This document shows positions 18,401 to 23,800 of a stretch of 64,000 nucleotides of DNA, one piece after another. Below the pieces are notes generated by a model, which was not told the DNA's origin, made no database searches, and was given only the letters and a program-made list of their open reading frames with translations. Source of the DNA: Aplidium turbinatum (Eukaryota; Chordata; Ascidiacea; Aplousobranchia; Polyclinidae); contig OU964925.1 of NCBI GenBank assembly GCA_918807975.1, positions 25,331,608 to 25,395,607 on the forward strand. Reading direction: 5' to 3'. The translations under genes were made by a program, and so were the position numbers. The number at the start of each line of letters is the position of its first letter. Within the stretch, counting starts at the first letter, position 1.

Positions 18401-20307
18401 ATGGTATTGGAACAAAATGGCTGCTAGATCGGACTATTGTAAACATTGATTCATTGTGGCACTCTTCTTTACAGAGGTCCCTCTTCTCTATTGGTTGTTT
18501 TTCTTCGTGTCAATCACGTGGCTATGGGGAGGGCTCCATCTAGCGTATGGACAACTGTGGATGCTTATTCTTTTTGTGGTGTGCAATTTTTTGCAGGTAA
18601 TATGCATTGACAAAAGATTATTGATAACGTTTTTCAACGGTTAATTTTTCATGCTTTTTAATAGTTTACGTGCTGATAGTTTTTCTTTTAGTCTAAATTT
18701 ATGTGACGCCTAAATCGCGTTTTTGCAGGGCTTTTACATTTTGGTCACATATGGGATATTGCACAGCCCCATCTTGCACAACGCAAAAGATTTATACGAT
18801 GGAGGTCTGGACAAGCCGGAACAAATGACACACGAAAATCCTGGTAAATATCGAAAATTATGAGTTTATATTCTAAATATATATATATTTTTTTGCCAAC
18901 TTAAACTAATGGTAAAATACTGGATAGACTATGCTGTTCAAATCAAATAACTTTTGACATGTTAATTCAATAGATGCGAGTTTCCAGACCAATTTGATGG
19001 AAGGTAATGTCATAGATTGATATTATATAGCGTGTGAAGATGTTGCATTTTAATTTTCAGCTTACGAAACGGCTGTTCTGGATGGCGTAGCTTCCGTTGC
19101 TGGCGACATTATGAACAGGAGCACCCAGAGTTTGATGAAGTTTGATGATGTAAGAAGTTACATAAGTGACTGTTCAACCGGTTTTATTACATTTTGTCGT
19201 TTTGGACGTTCTCCGCCAGCAAATGTCATTTTTTACATTGATTCAACATCTGAAGACGTTCAATCAATTGCTAGGATTGCTACACTAGATATGACATCTA
19301 TTCACAAATTGCTGACATCAAAAAAAATGGGAAGAGGTGTTCCAAAATGTCAATAAAGGCGGAATTTGTTGTTGTTCTTGAAGGTAGTTTTATTGCTGTA
19401 TTTACAGGGAATATGGGAGTCAATTGAAAACAGCGTGGACGATGATAACGCTATAGATTGCAACGACGAAAATGCAGTAGATTTCGAAGATCTGATGTCA
19501 GCATTGAAAGAAGGTAAGGCTTTTATGTTTGGTCGATTCATCTAAACTTGAGTTGGAGTAAGCTGCTTTAAAGAGACATTGTTGTTGTTGATGAAGTAAG
19601 AGCGTGATACCTACCTACAATCCCTGCTTCTCCCACTCGACTGCCAAACTTGCACATCTTACAATTCTTTATTATGACGTTCAGATTGAGTCTACGAAGG
19701 GGTGAACTGATTTTTGTAGGACATTTAAGAACTTCAGTTGTTGATACAATTACATAATTAAAAGGCTCTATCACACACGTCCACGTAAAAAGAAGTCTTG
19801 GCATTATCTGAATTCAACGATATTAATAATGTTATGATTTTATTTACAACTGTCGCTCTACAACTGCCAAGGTCTTTTACGGACAGGGCTCATTTTATAT
19901 TTTATGTCAGGTTTACAATGCTATCACATCATTACCAGACTTAGTCTCACTGCGTTATGCAAGAAAGCATAAAATCGGTACAGTATTTAAAGTCTTCGGT
20001 TTGACCCGACCTGGAATCGATCTCAGACCAGAACTCCAAAACAACTATAACACAATCACAAATCCCAGAAAGAGCAATCGAGCCGCCGGACAAACACTTT
20101 TCTAACTACGCTCCTCCTTTTCCAGAAGACACTTTGGATGCTGCACGACTCGACGAAACCAAGCCCCAAATCGCTGAACTGAACGTGCAGCAATACATGA
20201 CGTCATCGATGATGTCGCCCGATCCTGATTTAAATATTGAAACAAGAGCAGCAGCGTCTTTGCAACCGGACCGGAAAGTGTTTTCTCTCTCCGACACCCA
20301 TTTGTGA
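343..20307 (+). CDS. ADGRV1: ADGRV1 (VLGR1/GPR98) very large adhesion GPCR, 3' part, 30 exons
   Basis: This is the 3' part of the ascidian very large adhesion G-protein-coupled receptor. In vertebrates the protein forms ankle links of sensory hair cells and photoreceptor periciliary links, and its tail binds PDZ scaffolds such as whirlin. Thirty exons join in phase into 1588 residues plus TGA. Residues 1-917 are about seven Calx-beta-like repeats with DD.xE.xE.F-type strands. Residues 918-1139 fit a GAIN subdomain and 1133-1170 a GPS with the expected Cys and Trp pattern. Residues 1187-1463 contain seven hydrophobic segments and 1464-1588 the cytoplasmic tail ending DTHL. Human ADGRV1 has about 6300 residues and some 35 Calx-beta repeats, so most of the ectodomain must lie to the left. 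The first residue used here is an internal exon start, not the initiation codon. The order of domains, the exact phase agreement and the C-terminal tetrapeptide make another adhesion GPCR unlikely. Confidence 0.95.
955..1117 (+). CDS. ADGRV1: ADGRV1 window exon 2 (Calx-beta, second half)
   Basis: Acceptor gctctag. The exon encodes the classic closing strands of a Calx-beta repeat ([19 protein letters not shown]), where acidic loop residues normally bind calcium. It ends in phase 2 at gtaagg. Confidence 0.95.
1356..1512 (+). CDS. ADGRV1: ADGRV1 window exon 3 (Calx-beta)
   Basis: It begins with the linker [13 protein letters not shown] and continues [19 protein letters not shown], the first strands of the next Calx-beta repeat. 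It ends in phase 0 at gtaaga. Confidence 0.93.
1513..2495. other. ADGRV1 intron with SINE copy
   Basis: The intron (gtaaga to tttag) is mostly occupied by a minus-strand tRNA-derived SINE at about 1700-2008, annotated separately. I see no exon in it. Confidence 0.8.
1700..2008 (-). mobile_element. tRNA-derived SINE, copy 1
   Basis: On the minus strand the head has a pol III A box (TAGCTATGTTGGTTAGC, 1987-2003) and a B box (GGTTCGACTCTC, 1931-1942). A 200-bp body follows, shared with copies at about 8139, 15490 and 43968. It ends in an A-rich, CAAT-rich tail. The shared body starts GTGTGCGCTTGAGC just after the B box and contains GGAATAATTCCCGGC. Confidence 0.85.
2496..2630 (+). CDS. ADGRV1: ADGRV1 window exon 4 (Calx-beta)
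   Basis: Acceptor gtatgtttag. It encodes [20 protein letters not shown], the GTA signature of Calx-beta repeats, and ends in phase 0 at gtaagt. Confidence 0.9.
3006..3277. repeat. 248-bp insertion with perfect 84-bp palindrome and 12-bp flanking repeats
   Basis: Arms 3016-3099 and 3112-3195 are exact reverse complements around a 12-nt loop. The insertion (3018-3265) is flanked by the 12-bp direct repeat AACAATGAACTA at 3006-3017 and 3266-3277, consistent with a target-site duplication. Each arm contains a hammerhead-like core (CTGATGA, short stem, GAAAC). The perfect arms suggest a recent fold-back event. It lies in an ADGRV1 intron and would form a long hairpin in the pre-mRNA. Confidence 0.85.
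3128..3165 (+). ncRNA. Hammerhead-like motif in right palindrome arm
   Basis: CTGATGA at 3132-3138 is followed by a weak stem II (CC/GG with loop GTTA and a U-U mismatch at its base). GAAA sits at 3149-3152, a 3-bp stem III (ACA/TGT, loop ATT) follows, and then A at 3161. Stem I pairs CCTT (3128-3131) with AAGG (3162-3165). The mirror copy lies on the minus strand at 3046-3083. Hammerheads with short stems are known from Penelope-like elements. Activity is uncertain because stem II is only 2 bp. Confidence 0.4.
3508..4814 (-). mobile_element. hAT DNA transposon with decayed transposase, complete ends and 8-bp target duplication
   Basis: The element runs 3516-4806 (1291 bp). Its ends are inverted repeats CAGTGCCGGATTAAC (left 3516-3530; right complement 4792-4806). 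They are flanked by the perfect 8-bp duplication AATGTAAT (3508-3515 and 4807-4814), which is the hAT signature. On the minus strand about 4540-3520 encodes pieces of a zf-MYM/DUF4371-type hAT transposase: [30 protein letters not shown] and [15 protein letters not shown]. The pieces lie in different frames with stops between, and neither the N-terminal zinc finger nor the C-terminal dimerisation block is seen. It is therefore a non-autonomous or dead copy. Confidence 0.93.
4870..5014 (+). CDS. ADGRV1: ADGRV1 window exon 5 (Calx-beta)
   Basis: Acceptor attgtttcag. It encodes [20 protein letters not shown] through [10 protein letters not shown], the closing strands of a repeat, and ends in phase 1 at gtaaga. 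Confidence 0.88.
5186..5339. repeat. Short inverted-repeat element (MITE family A), copy 1
   Basis: The outer inverted ends are CTCCACCCAG and CTGGGTTGTGGAG. The inner inverted arms are TTGATTCAACGTCTGCAGAC and its near complement ending GTTGAATCAA. The inner motif recurs at 19214, 22817, 38771, 43239 and 46845. No coding potential. Confidence 0.7.
5522..5706 (+). CDS. ADGRV1: ADGRV1 window exon 6 (Calx-beta)
   Basis: Acceptor ttcttttag. It encodes [20 protein letters not shown] and later [16 protein letters not shown], and ends in phase 0 at gtaagt. Confidence 0.9.
5833..5884. repeat. Short tandem repeat, 13-bp unit x4
   Basis: Four head-to-tail copies of ACGCAGTTGGCAA lie in an ADGRV1 intron. 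The first three are identical and the fourth differs at one base. Confidence 0.95.
6627..6806 (+). CDS. ADGRV1: ADGRV1 window exon 7
   Basis: Acceptor atattttcag. It encodes [20 protein letters not shown] and [18 protein letters not shown]. The second stretch resembles the start of a Calx-beta repeat (RFSP...V.Q...). Phase 0 at both ends. Confidence 0.88.
7139..7382 (+). CDS. ADGRV1: ADGRV1 window exon 8 (Calx-beta)
   Basis: It encodes [20 protein letters not shown] and [20 protein letters not shown], one Calx-beta-like repeat, and ends in phase 1 at gtttgt. Confidence 0.9.
7511..7807. repeat. Candidate short inverted-repeat element
   Basis: TTCTAGCAATAGTTGCAAC at 7511-7529 is matched in inverse orientation at 7789-7807 (18 of 19). 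The inside contains a direct duplication of CACATCGCCTCTTG (7551 and 7577) and an 11-bp hairpin GAAACATACAA/TTGTATGTTTC. No clear target duplication, so the boundaries are tentative. Confidence 0.5.
8139..8433 (+). mobile_element. tRNA-derived SINE, copy 2
   Basis: The plus-strand head has TAGGTCAGTTGGTTAGC (A box) and a degraded B box. It is followed by the same body as copy 1 (TGTGCGCTTGAGC, GGAATAATTCCCGGC, CTACAAGTATGCGAAACTACC) and a GAGGATAAAGAT tail. Located in an ADGRV1 intron in the gene's own orientation. Confidence 0.85.
8626..8793 (+). CDS. ADGRV1: ADGRV1 window exon 9
   Basis: Acceptor gtttatatag. It encodes [20 protein letters not shown], then [16 protein letters not shown] and [12 protein letters not shown], the start of a Calx-beta repeat (GVFSF...). 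It has phase 1 at both ends, so skipping it would keep the frame. Confidence 0.92.
9002..9204 (+). CDS. ADGRV1: ADGRV1 window exon 10 (Calx-beta)
   Basis: It encodes [19 protein letters not shown], a serine-rich insertion, and [17 protein letters not shown], where G.DY is a Calx-beta hallmark. It ends in phase 0. Confidence 0.92.
9205..9953. other. ADGRV1 intron, nothing recognised
   Basis: I see a canonical donor and acceptor, short matches to the GTAGGCTA-type motif common in the window, and no repeat ends or coding frame. Confidence 0.7.
9954..10143 (+). CDS. ADGRV1: ADGRV1 window exon 11 (Calx-beta)
   Basis: It encodes [20 protein letters not shown] and [15 protein letters not shown], then the linker [16 protein letters not shown]. 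This is one of the clearest Calx-beta closings in the gene (LDD.V.EPAE.F.V.L). It ends in phase 1. Confidence 0.96.
10310..10596 (+). CDS. ADGRV1: ADGRV1 window exon 12 (Calx-beta)
   Basis: This is the longest visible exon. It encodes [20 protein letters not shown] and DVTINWRAL, then a 60-residue spacer with Cys in [20 protein letters not shown]. Phase 1 in, phase 0 out. Confidence 0.92.
10982..11127 (+). CDS. ADGRV1: ADGRV1 window exon 13 (Calx-beta)
   Basis: It encodes [20 protein letters not shown] and [19 protein letters not shown]. The D.D.PFG.F.F segment is the usual linker into the next repeat. Ends in phase 2. Confidence 0.92.
11476..11677 (+). CDS. ADGRV1: ADGRV1 window exon 14 (Calx-beta)
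   Basis: It encodes [20 protein letters not shown] and [20 protein letters not shown], the first two thirds of a repeat with the A..G.DY motif. The donor is gttcgt, weaker than its neighbours but required for phase with the next exon. Confidence 0.92.
11743..11937 (+). CDS. ADGRV1: ADGRV1 window exon 15 (Calx-beta end)
   Basis: It encodes [20 protein letters not shown] and [20 protein letters not shown], the last Calx-beta closing before the GAIN region. Phase 0 at both ends. Confidence 0.92.
12078..12257 (+). CDS. ADGRV1: ADGRV1 window exon 16 (GAIN-like, helical)
   Basis: It encodes a charged, helix-rich segment ([33 protein letters not shown]), as expected for GAIN subdomain A. The acceptor (tcgttcgaag) is weak, but 60 codons are open and phase 0 fits both sides. 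Confidence 0.88.
12258..13000. other. ADGRV1 intron, nothing recognised
   Basis: AT-rich intron of 743 bp. It includes an A/T-rich first half and a stretch at 12780-12990 that opens in the frame of the next exon but has no supporting splice site of its own. No repeat ends seen. Confidence 0.7.
13001..13156 (+). CDS. ADGRV1: ADGRV1 window exon 17 (GAIN-like)
   Basis: It encodes [20 protein letters not shown] and [20 protein letters not shown], with three cysteines. Phase 0 at both ends. The human protein has a comparable extracellular region between the last repeat and the GPS. Confidence 0.9.
13727..13795 (+). CDS. ADGRV1: ADGRV1 window exon 18 (69-nt exon)
   Basis: Acceptor catatttcag. It encodes [20 protein letters not shown] and ends in phase 0. 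At 23 codons it is the shortest exon in the gene part seen. Confidence 0.87.
13796..14425. other. ADGRV1 intron, nothing recognised
   Basis: A 630-bp intron (gtttgt to atcttcag). I found no repeat ends, tRNA-like boxes or in-phase exon in it. Confidence 0.65.
14426..14545 (+). CDS. ADGRV1: ADGRV1 window exon 19 (GAIN)
   Basis: It encodes [20 protein letters not shown] and [20 protein letters not shown] at the start is typical of aGPCR GAIN subdomain B. Phase 0. Confidence 0.92.
14767..14907 (+). CDS. ADGRV1: ADGRV1 window exon 20 (GAIN/GPS start)
   Basis: It encodes [20 protein letters not shown] and [20 protein letters not shown]. The final Cys and Trp are the first conserved residues of the GPS. 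Phase 0. Confidence 0.94.
15196..15336 (+). CDS. ADGRV1: ADGRV1 window exon 21 (GPS autoproteolysis motif)
   Basis: It encodes the GPS core with Trp at codon 5, Cys at codon 13 and [16 protein letters not shown]. By the HL/T rule, self-cleavage would fall between Met (15283-15285) and Ser (15286-15288). Ser in place of Thr is compatible with cleavage in this family. Phase 0 both ends. Confidence 0.96.
15490..15765 (-). mobile_element. tRNA-derived SINE, copy 3
   Basis: Minus-strand copy with the shared body (GGAATAATTCCCCGG, GTGCGCTTGAAC) and a degraded tRNA-like head at 15720-15765. A separate repeat-rich insertion adjoins its head side. Confidence 0.8.
15773..16159. repeat. Composite insertion with minisatellite and 11-bp flanking repeats
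   Basis: CTTATATCTAC occurs at 15773-15783 and 16149-16159 and may be a target-site duplication of the 365-bp segment between. The segment holds four 16-bp units of ACTGACGTACGACGTC (15802-15865), runs of AGTACTGTAC-type palindromes, an inverted pair GATCCCTGTT/AACAGGGATC and a block shared with 59760-59852. AGCTACTACAGTACT occurs near both ends. Confidence 0.7.
15802..15865. repeat. Minisatellite, 16-bp unit x4
   Basis: Four head-to-tail units ACTGACGTA(A/C)GACGTC. Each carries TGACGT/ACGTCA half-sites. The last unit loses its final base and passes into ACTACAGTACTGACAGTAC. Confidence 0.95.
16476..16610 (+). CDS. ADGRV1: ADGRV1 window exon 22 (TM1 and start of TM2)
   Basis: It encodes TM1 ([19 protein letters not shown]), a basic loop (TRRFKMAS) and the first half of TM2 ([13 protein letters not shown]). 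Phase 0. Confidence 0.95.
16658..16815. mobile_element. hAT-like MITE family B, copy 1
   Basis: The inverted ends contain GGCGGATCCAG (left) and CTGGATCCGCCACT (right). The flanks CTTCTAGA (16650-16657) and CTTCTACA (16816-16823) match at 7 of 8 bases, fitting an 8-bp hAT duplication. A related copy is at 51860-52030. No coding frame. Confidence 0.8.
17165..17299 (+). CDS. ADGRV1: ADGRV1 window exon 23 (TM2 end, TM3)
   Basis: It encodes [10 protein letters not shown] (end of TM2), an extracellular loop with Cys, and TM3 ([20 protein letters not shown]). HYF.LA.F.WM is typical of adhesion GPCR TM3. Phase 0. Confidence 0.96.
17629..17795 (+). CDS. ADGRV1: ADGRV1 window exon 24 (TM4)
   Basis: It encodes an intracellular loop (NENTDRRL) and TM4 ([20 protein letters not shown]). 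GWG.P is the adhesion/secretin TM4 signature. It ends in phase 2. Confidence 0.96.
17919..18076 (+). CDS. ADGRV1: ADGRV1 window exon 25 (ECL2, TM5)
   Basis: It starts MCTIMSPNG, giving the extracellular loop 2 cysteine expected to pair with TM3. TM5 ([20 protein letters not shown]) and the loop [15 protein letters not shown] follow. Ends in phase 1. Confidence 0.94.
18244..18320 (-). tRNA. tRNA-like sequence, probably pseudogene or SINE head
   Basis: On the minus strand TTGCCTAAGTGG (A-box-like) and GGTTCGAAGCC (B box) frame a 5-bp anticodon-like stem CAACG/CGTTG. Its 7-nt loop ACCAGAA lacks the universal U33. The variable region is almost missing and I find no good acceptor stem, so a working tRNA is unlikely. 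Located in an ADGRV1 intron. Confidence 0.4.
18475..18596 (+). CDS. ADGRV1: ADGRV1 window exon 26 (TM6, TM7 start)
   Basis: It encodes TM6 ([20 protein letters not shown]) and the start of TM7 ([14 protein letters not shown]). W.WG..H is the adhesion GPCR TM6 pattern. Phase 0 out. Confidence 0.96.
18729..18843 (+). CDS. ADGRV1: ADGRV1 window exon 27 (TM7 end)
   Basis: It encodes [15 protein letters not shown], with the family's NFLQGF.I motif across the junction, then the start of the cytoplasmic tail. Ends in phase 1. Confidence 0.95.
19061..19149 (+). CDS. ADGRV1: ADGRV1 window exon 28 (cytoplasmic tail)
   Basis: Acceptor taattttcag. It encodes [20 protein letters not shown] and ends DD in phase 0. 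Confidence 0.9.
19214..19275. repeat. MITE family A, copy 2 (partial)
   Basis: GCCAGCAAATGTC followed by TTTACATTGATTCAACATCT and the inverse GACGTTCAATCAATTG. Same core as the copies at 5186 and 38771. Lies in an ADGRV1 intron. Confidence 0.6.
19408..19513 (+). CDS. ADGRV1: ADGRV1 window exon 29 (cytoplasmic tail)
   Basis: It encodes a strongly acidic stretch ([27 protein letters not shown]) and ends in phase 1. Confidence 0.9.
20126..20307 (+). CDS. ADGRV1: ADGRV1 last exon, PDZ ligand and stop
   Basis: Acceptor cttttccag. It encodes [14 protein letters not shown] to [10 protein letters not shown] followed by TGA at 20305-20307. DTHL fits the class I PDZ ligand X-S/T-X-L and, as I recall, is the same tetrapeptide that ends vertebrate VLGR1 and binds whirlin and harmonin. 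Confidence 0.96.
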
Positions 20308-20575
20308 TTTGCACCAAGAAAAAAATTGCCTTCTGACAAAAGCCAAAACTACAAAAATATTTGACAAAAATGACATGAAGCAATTGGAGGTTGTTATTTT
20401 TAAACAACATGCATCACAAATGTAGATACAATTTAACAAGGCAAACAACGACCATGCTGCTAAAGGCGATACTCAATCTATTGAGTAATACATGTTGAAG
20501 CAAAATTTTCTAGCGCTTTATAGGATTTCTAACTTTATAGCGCTTCATAATGAGTAGCCTACAAACAAATGTAAC

Positions 20576-20581
20576 AATAAA
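20576..20581 (+). terminator. Polyadenylation signal AATAAA, proximal
   Basis: AATAAA lies about 270 nt past the ADGRV1 stop, in an AT-rich 3' UTR. A second signal follows at 20821, so alternative 3' ends are possible. Confidence 0.6.
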
Positions 20582-20820
20582 AGAAAATACCACTCTGATA
20601 AAACGGTGCTACAAAAGTATGAATGGGACACTGTGTTGTGTGCAATTGCTGATACTAGCTTGTTTTATTCGCATTTTACATTACTGTTTGAGTTGAAATA
20701 ACTATGATAGAAAGTCATGATTTTTCCGCTCTAAAACTTTTCTGTAGGCCCTACAGTATCATAGTCAAAGTGTTGACTTCGTGATGTGATGTTTCTGCGT
20801 AGTGATTGTATGTCAATGTT

Positions 20821-20826
20821 AATAAA
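20821..20826 (+). terminator. Polyadenylation signal AATAAA, distal
   Basis: AATAAA followed within 30 nt by a GT- and T-rich stretch (gttgtcggctcttttttg). This gives it better downstream context than the proximal signal. Confidence 0.65.
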
Positions 20827-23800
20827 AAACACCACTTCGTGAAATGTTGTCGGCTCTTTTTTGTTATAAATTAAAGGCTAGCAGTCATGAGAGAAACAAA
20901 TCGGATTGAAACTTGTTGGATTATAATATAGTTTTAATAACAAAAATTTGTAGACAACATTTAACTTATTTTTTTTTATGTGAAATGACATTTTTCATCT
21001 TTGCTGAGTTTTTTCACTGAACATAAGTTTTTAGTATATTTGTATCCGAATTAATTCGCTTTTTAGAAATTGAAACAAAATATTTTTGATTGATGTTTCT
21101 ATAATATACAATCAGAAAATCTCCAACACTGAAGATACCTGTAGTGTTTACTGTTTATACAAGGTAAAAAGACAGCTTAATTTGCATTGTGTCTTCATAA
21201 ACATAACTCTCTTGGTCACTAACAAATCTGTTGAAAACCTTTCCCCTTAGCGAATGGATAAATAACTTTCGCCTTCCGTTAGGTGGCTCGACGTCACTTT
21301 TTCTGGACAAGATTTCAACCTGAAACGTTTTCGTTGCTTTCTCACGTAAATGCATGACTCACATTCACACCAGTCACAAAATATCAACACAAAAGCAGAA
21401 TAAACCGGTTAAATTCGCTCACAACTTACCAAGCTGGCTTAGAGGCTTGGCTAGTATTTTTTTTTTTATTGCGCCAAACACAGTTGAAGTAACGATATCA
21501 TGTCGTTGTTGATCTGTTTGCGAACAATTTCTTACAAGAAAAAAAAATACATAAAACCCGTCTTTGGCTGTGCGCATGTCGTTTAAAATTAAATTAACCG
21601 CCTCTGAAAATTATCTCGAAAAAAATATCAAAGTCATCAACAGCTTATGCGTGTTGTACAGAAATAGCAAAAGCAAAGCTAGCGATGTCGTTCACAACTT
21701 ATTCAACGAGTAAAATTCAAAGTAATGCAATCTTTAAATAAATAAAAACCTTGGTGCAAATGTACAATAACTTTGACTTATGCTCCACGAGACAATAAAT
21801 CTAGTCGAAAACCAAACTGTAACGAGCCTTTAAGTCTAAAACGAGAAAATTTACCATTTATAGTCGTTTCCGTCTACGTCAAGTTGCTGTAGTGTGCGGC
21901 AAAGAGCCTACTAAAAGAGTTTACCAACACCAAATTATTGTATCTTGCTAAATATCTATTCATGAAACACTTTGTTTAAGTTTGGTGTAAAATTTAGAAA
22001 CTTACGTATGGTTTGATTTCAAATGGCTAATGAAAGAAAGGTTTTGTTAATTGTTACCAGTTAAGCTCCTGATAGTAGCCTACTTTTTAACCAAGTAGGC
22101 CTACCGTCATTAGAGACTGGACTGTAAACCTAAAATATGAACTCAAACTGTCAGAATTAACTATTTTAAACTTGAAAATTCCAAAGTTTTCTTGAATGTT
22201 CTGGACAATTTGTTTGTTTTTTTTAATAAAAAATTAATAAACTTGATGGAAAGTTATTGAACTTGGAAGTAAGAAAATGATTAATTTTTTTTCAAATTGA
22301 AGCGGATCATTCTGCTTTAGTTGAATATGAACATGCAGATTTTCGAATATGGTTTACTCGGAAGCTTTACTGAATGCAATCTGGTAAACTCAGTTCGATA
22401 AAAAAATAGGTTTTATGCAACAAGGTAAGATGATATCTAATGTGAGAACTCTATTCTTTTCTTAGAGAATTGGAGTGCTATAGCAATTGATTGCTTGAAT
22501 TCCCTTGCGAACAAATCTCAGTGACAAGGAACGAACTTGTGAAAGAAAATGTTCTTCCGGTGAAAAAGTAGTGTTAGGTTTGAAAGCGACAGTTTTGTTT
22601 CAACAAAGACACTTTTCCATCGCTTTTGCGTCATCAGACGTTGCAGTGAAGTTAAAAAAGGGAAATTTTGCTTGAATGTTTTTGAAATGTCACCTTGCTG
22701 ACTAATTGAATTACACTATTTTTAGAGAAAAAGCCAAAACTTTGGAAACTGAAGTTAGCATGATAAGTTATGTTGCAAAATAAGCAAAAGGTGTTGATTG
22801 TTAGATGATGTTCTGTGAATGTCTGCGGATGTTAAATCGATGTAAAAAGAACTAAATTTGCTAGCTGAGAAACAAGACTGTTCAATTGGCAGATTTTTTT
22901 TCAAAATTGCTAGCTCAACTTTTTCTCGTCATATTTCACATGTTCTGACGTGACAGACGGTGCGATTTTTAAGCTATTCGTTCACCTGGTCATGCGCACT
23001 GCTTTGTAAATGTACCAAAGTGAAACAGCGCAAAAATAAATTTTCACAGGTCTTTGTATTCAACCATAACAGTTGGCAATACTTGATTGATATTCAGCTG
23101 CTTTTCTGCCTGGCTGATGTTGTATTTTACAATACGCAGGTGATGTTTTTGAATGATCTTGAAACTGTGTAATCCAATATTTAAAAGTTTATGGACAACA
23201 CATTTTTTTCTAGAAATGTAGGTTATACAACACAGCAACGCTATATCATTTTGTGTTTTTGAAGACATTTACGTTGTACGTCTTGCATAACAAAAGCTTT
23301 CAGTCATTTTTTTAAAGTTTTGATCATGATGTATGAAAAATCTTTACCATTGAGCTGTAGAAATTAAGTCTTGCACATTTTCAAATACAATCACAAAGAT
23401 GTTGCTGATGGTAAAAAGTTTGTATTAATAAAATACAGTTAAAGAAGGCAAGAAATAAAACTAAACTGGCCCCAATACTTTTGATGTTCCAAATTTACCA
23501 ACAATCTTTGTGCTTGAACTAAATTCGCACTCTTTATTGCGTATACATAGCCACAGAGACGAACGATATTTAAAGCAATTTAAAGGACGAAAAATACACA
23601 CAGAAAATGTAAAGCTTGATATTGGGATTCACCTTTAATGCACTAGCCAAAGCGGAGGGCAATTTAGTAAAAGTCTGAATTTCCACCGTAGATTCTTGTT
23701 GAGAGTCGCATAGCCGAGTAGTGAAAGCCCTTGTACGACAACATTGAAAGAACGTCTGTTCGGCACCGCCAGATAGCAAGGGGCTGTGTCTTTTGCAAGA

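Noticed and set aside
20102-20410. Overlapping minus-strand frames over the last ADGRV1 exon
   Set aside because: They are antisense shadows of the coding exon.
21155-21906. Possible small minus-strand gene (pieces such as TLQQLDVDGNDYK, GAIKKKILAKPLSQL, NGRRKLFIHSLRGK with splice-like borders)
   Set aside because: The pieces do not join in phase: linking them creates immediate stops, and no polyadenylation signal or domain supports them.
22560-22640. Hammerhead-like CTGATGACGC...GAAAC on the minus strand
   Set aside because: GAAA does not follow stem II at the required spacing.
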